Assembly: GCA_017353815.1 (NCBI GenBank)
Contig: JAFMSB010000138.1
Span: forward strand, 1-5,498
Source of the DNA: Methylocapsa sp.
GTDB lineage: Bacteria; Pseudomonadota; Alphaproteobacteria; Rhizobiales; Beijerinckiaceae
DNA: 5,498 nt
Direction of reading: 5' to 3'
In this document: one piece after another, positions 5,463 through 5,498 of the stretch
Layout: every line of letters begins with the position of its first letter
Position numbering within the stretch: the first letter of the stretch is position 1
Notes under the pieces: model-generated
Database searches by the model: none
The model's input: the letters and a program-made list of their open reading frames with translations, nothing else
What the model was told of the DNA's origin: nothing
Position numbers and translations under genes: made by a program

Positions 5463-5487
5463 GCGCGGCCGGTCTCGCGCTATTTTT
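5463..5487 (+). terminator. Candidate intrinsic terminator after the CBS gene
   Basis: GCGCG (5463-5467) pairs with CGCGC (5476-5480) over an 8-base loop and is followed at once by TATTTTT (5481-5487). The stem is all GC but only 5 bp. It lies about 110 bases after the CBS stop, just beyond the long hairpin, and the two may act together to end the transcript. Confidence 0.5.
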
Positions 5488-5498
5488 GGGCGGTCAAA

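Overview
The window looks like chromosomal DNA of an alphaproteobacterium, most likely Hyphomicrobiales (Rhizobiales) and possibly the Beijerinckiaceae/Methylocystaceae side. Three things suggest this. The DNA is moderately GC-rich. The products (GlyS beta C-terminus, HemH, PncA, a 143-residue two-CBS protein) read like alphaproteobacterial versions. The downstream gene also ends in an imperfect 48-bp palindrome of the short interspersed type common in that order. The placement is inference from sequence style, not from a database match.

Layout. 1-299 (+): the C-terminal end of the glycyl-tRNA synthetase beta subunit, cut by the window edge. 438-836 (+): a small twin-arginine-exported ABM-fold (antibiotic biosynthesis monooxygenase-like) protein with a strong ribosome binding site. 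1032-2093 (+): ferrochelatase HemH, the last step of protoheme synthesis. 2201-3757 (-): a 518-residue protein of unassigned function, made of long helices and coiled coils, with a Gly/Ala-rich membrane hairpin near residues 378-428 and a charged helical tail. 3999-4637 (-): nicotinamidase PncA. 4923-5354 (+): a stand-alone tandem CBS-domain protein. 5354-5498: a palindromic repeat starting at the last base of the CBS stop codon, then a long wobble-paired hairpin and a terminator-like hairpin.

The genes do not form one pathway. GlyS, HemH, PncA and the CBS protein are housekeeping genes (translation, heme, NAD salvage, probable adenylate-nucleotide sensing), each with its own intergenic region. 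hemH converges with the 518-residue gene. pncA and the CBS gene diverge from a shared 285-bp region that carries a good candidate pncA promoter and a CBS promoter candidate whose spacer is a perfect palindrome.

The least explained item is the 518-residue protein. Its order of parts resembles the stalk and membrane paddle of bacterial dynamin-like proteins, but it has no intact GTPase domain; only a degenerate P-loop-like string sits near its N-terminus. The second item worth following up is the structured DNA after the CBS gene. I see no CRISPR array, tRNA, rRNA, insertion sequence or clear defence system here.
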